Source: an uncultured Atopobium sp.
GTDB taxonomy: Bacteria; Actinomycetota; Coriobacteriia; Coriobacteriales; Atopobiaceae
DNA length: 64,000 nucleotides
Reading direction: 5' to 3'
NCBI GenBank assembly: GCA_947090525.1
Contig: CAMUON010000001.1
Span: forward strand, 310,001 to 374,000
Below, one piece after another: positions 63,117-64,000 of the stretch. Both the position numbers and the translations under genes were made by a program. The number at the start of each line of letters is the position of its first letter. Within the stretch, counting starts at the first letter, position 1. Below the pieces are notes generated by a model that was not told the origin of the DNA, did not search any database, and saw only the letters and a program-made list of their open reading frames with translations.

Positions 63117-64000
63117 ATGATTGCTCAGGATATATCTTTTTCCTTCCCTTCGACAGTATGCGTGATGGGAGGCGGAAAAACGGGACGGGCGTGCATAGCG
63201 TGTATTGCTGCGTTTATGGAAGATCTGCATGCAGCACATGCACGTGCCGCGTGCGAGCAAGATACGCCTGCAGTGAGTAATACATCCTATGCAAATCCTT
63301 GCACAGCGCTTACTCAGCTTGATTTTTACCCTGGAAACACCACGCTCGATCCCAAGGACATCGAGCGTTTCACGCGCTTGGGGATCGGCATCTATCCAGA
63401 AGTGCAAGCGCCTGTTCGTGCGTATGATCTTTGTATTACATCTCCGGGCATCTCTCCGCAAACCGCCTTTTATCAGGCATTTGCCGCTGCTTCGCGCGAG
63501 ATGATCGGCGAGCCCGAGCTTGCTTGGCGCTTAAGCCCTGCTCATTGGCTGGGTATTACAGGCACCAACGGCAAAACGACAACTACCACGCTCCTGCGCG
63601 ATATACTTATCCGCGCCCACACTCCTTGCGTTGCGGTGGGCAATATCGGAGAGTGCTGCATCGATCATGTGCGAGGTCGCGCAGATGATGAGTGGTTTAG
63701 CGCTGAGCTTTCGAGCTTCCAGCTCGAAGAAAGCGTTCATTTGCATCCGCATGTGGCCGTTCTTTTGAATATTACACCTGATCACATCGAATGGCACGGC
63801 TCGCTTGAAGCATATGCGCATGCAAAAGAAAAAATATTTTCCCAGCTCACGCCAAATGATTATCCAATACTTTCGCGTGACGATGTGTGGTGCAAGGCGA
63901 TTTTTGAGCGCTTATGCGCGCGCGGCTTGTCTCCCATATGCATCGACACTGATCGCGACCCCAAGACGACGCGCGCGGCATACTGTGCAGATAATGCTCT
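63117..64000 (+). CDS. murD: UDP-MurNAc-L-alanine:D-glutamate ligase, 3' end missing
   Basis: The frame is open from ATG 63117 to the window edge (294 codons; the family is about 450). CVMGGGKTGRACI is the N-terminal nucleotide-like loop, followed by an insert of about 40 Ala/Cys-rich residues not typical of MurD. SPGISPQTAF, GITGTNGKTTTTTLL (ATP loop), GNIG, AELSSFQLE and LNITPDHIEWHGS confirm identity. GAGG lies nine bases upstream. It continues the dcw order after mraY. Confidence 0.93.
   Translation, partial: MIAQDISFSFPSTVCVMGGGKTGRACIACIAAFMEDLHAAHARAACEQDTPAVSNTSYANPCTALTQLDFYPGNTTLDPKDIERFTRLGIGIYPEVQAPVRAYDLCITSPGISPQTAFYQAFAAASREMIGEPELAWRLSPAHWLGITGTNGKTTTTTLLRDILIRAHTPCVAVGNIGECCIDHVRGRADDEWFSAELSSFQLEESVHLHPHVAVLLNITPDHIEWHGSLEAYAHAKEKIFSQLTPNDYPILSRDDVWCKAIFERLCARGLSPICIDTDRDPKTTRAAYCADNA

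Overview
The window is a 64 kb piece of a bacterial chromosome of about 50% GC. Nearly every gene reads on the + strand. Gene content and order point to the class Coriobacteriia (Actinomycetota), and probably to a fermentative Atopobiaceae-type organism. The evidence is a monoderm Tad pilus locus without a secretin, a mannose-family PTS with ManO, AdhE, a ruvX-mltG-yqeG-(aro)-pepP-efp-asp23-nusB-xseB-tlyA-nadK-recN series, and a dcw cluster beginning with mraZ. The taxonomic call is inference from synteny and composition.

Layout. 1-6.2 kb holds the 3' part of adhE, a Ca2+-type P-ATPase and rsgA. 6.5-18.3 kb is a Tad/Flp pilus locus: cpaB, tadZ, tadA, tadB, tadC, flp, an unknown membrane protein, four further TadE/TadG/pseudopilin-like proteins, a DUF192 protein and a zinc-ribbon FHA protein. 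A DUF2207 membrane protein follows. 21-28.4 kb has tRNA-Phe, manA, tRNA-Arg, fruK, ptsI, a lipid kinase, an adenine-deaminase-type enzyme, and tRNA-Gly and tRNA-Pro on the minus strand. 28.8-35.7 kb has an SGNH hydrolase/GNAT fusion, a dGTPase, rarA, a DUF948 protein, a degenerate RsbW-like protein and a SigB/SigF-type sigma factor. 36-43.4 kb has alaS, ruvX, mltG, yqeG, a degenerate AroB-like protein and pepP. 43.9-47.3 kb is manXYZ plus manO. 47.5-56.1 kb has efp, asp23, nusB, xseB, tlyA, nadK, recN, pyrG and xerD. From 56.2 kb to the end is the dcw cluster mraZ-rsmH-ftsL-ftsI-(small ORF)-murF-mraY-murD, with murD cut by the window edge.

How the genes work together. Enzyme I, the mannose-family permease, ManA and FruK form a sugar uptake route into glycolysis, and AdhE regenerates NAD+ at its end. 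The Tad genes form a surface fibre machine: TadZ, TadA, TadB and TadC make the motor and platform, and several small type-IV-pilin-like proteins are candidate subunits. The dcw genes make lipid-linked peptidoglycan precursor and the septal transpeptidase. They sit behind a promoter that overlaps an array of MraZ-box-like repeats.

Oddities. Short tandem repeats (15-20 bp units) lie at many gene ends, spacers and low-complexity protein segments. One in the ftsI-murF gap would encode pentapeptide repeats in a small ORF that overlaps murF by ATGA. Three proteins keep a family fold but have lost key residues: the RsbW-like protein, the AroB-like protein and the adenine-deaminase-like enzyme. I did not find a clear, wholly new multi-gene system. 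The strongest leads are the Tad accessory set, the SGNH-GNAT fusion, the degenerate regulator next to the sigma factor, and the coupled repeat ORF.
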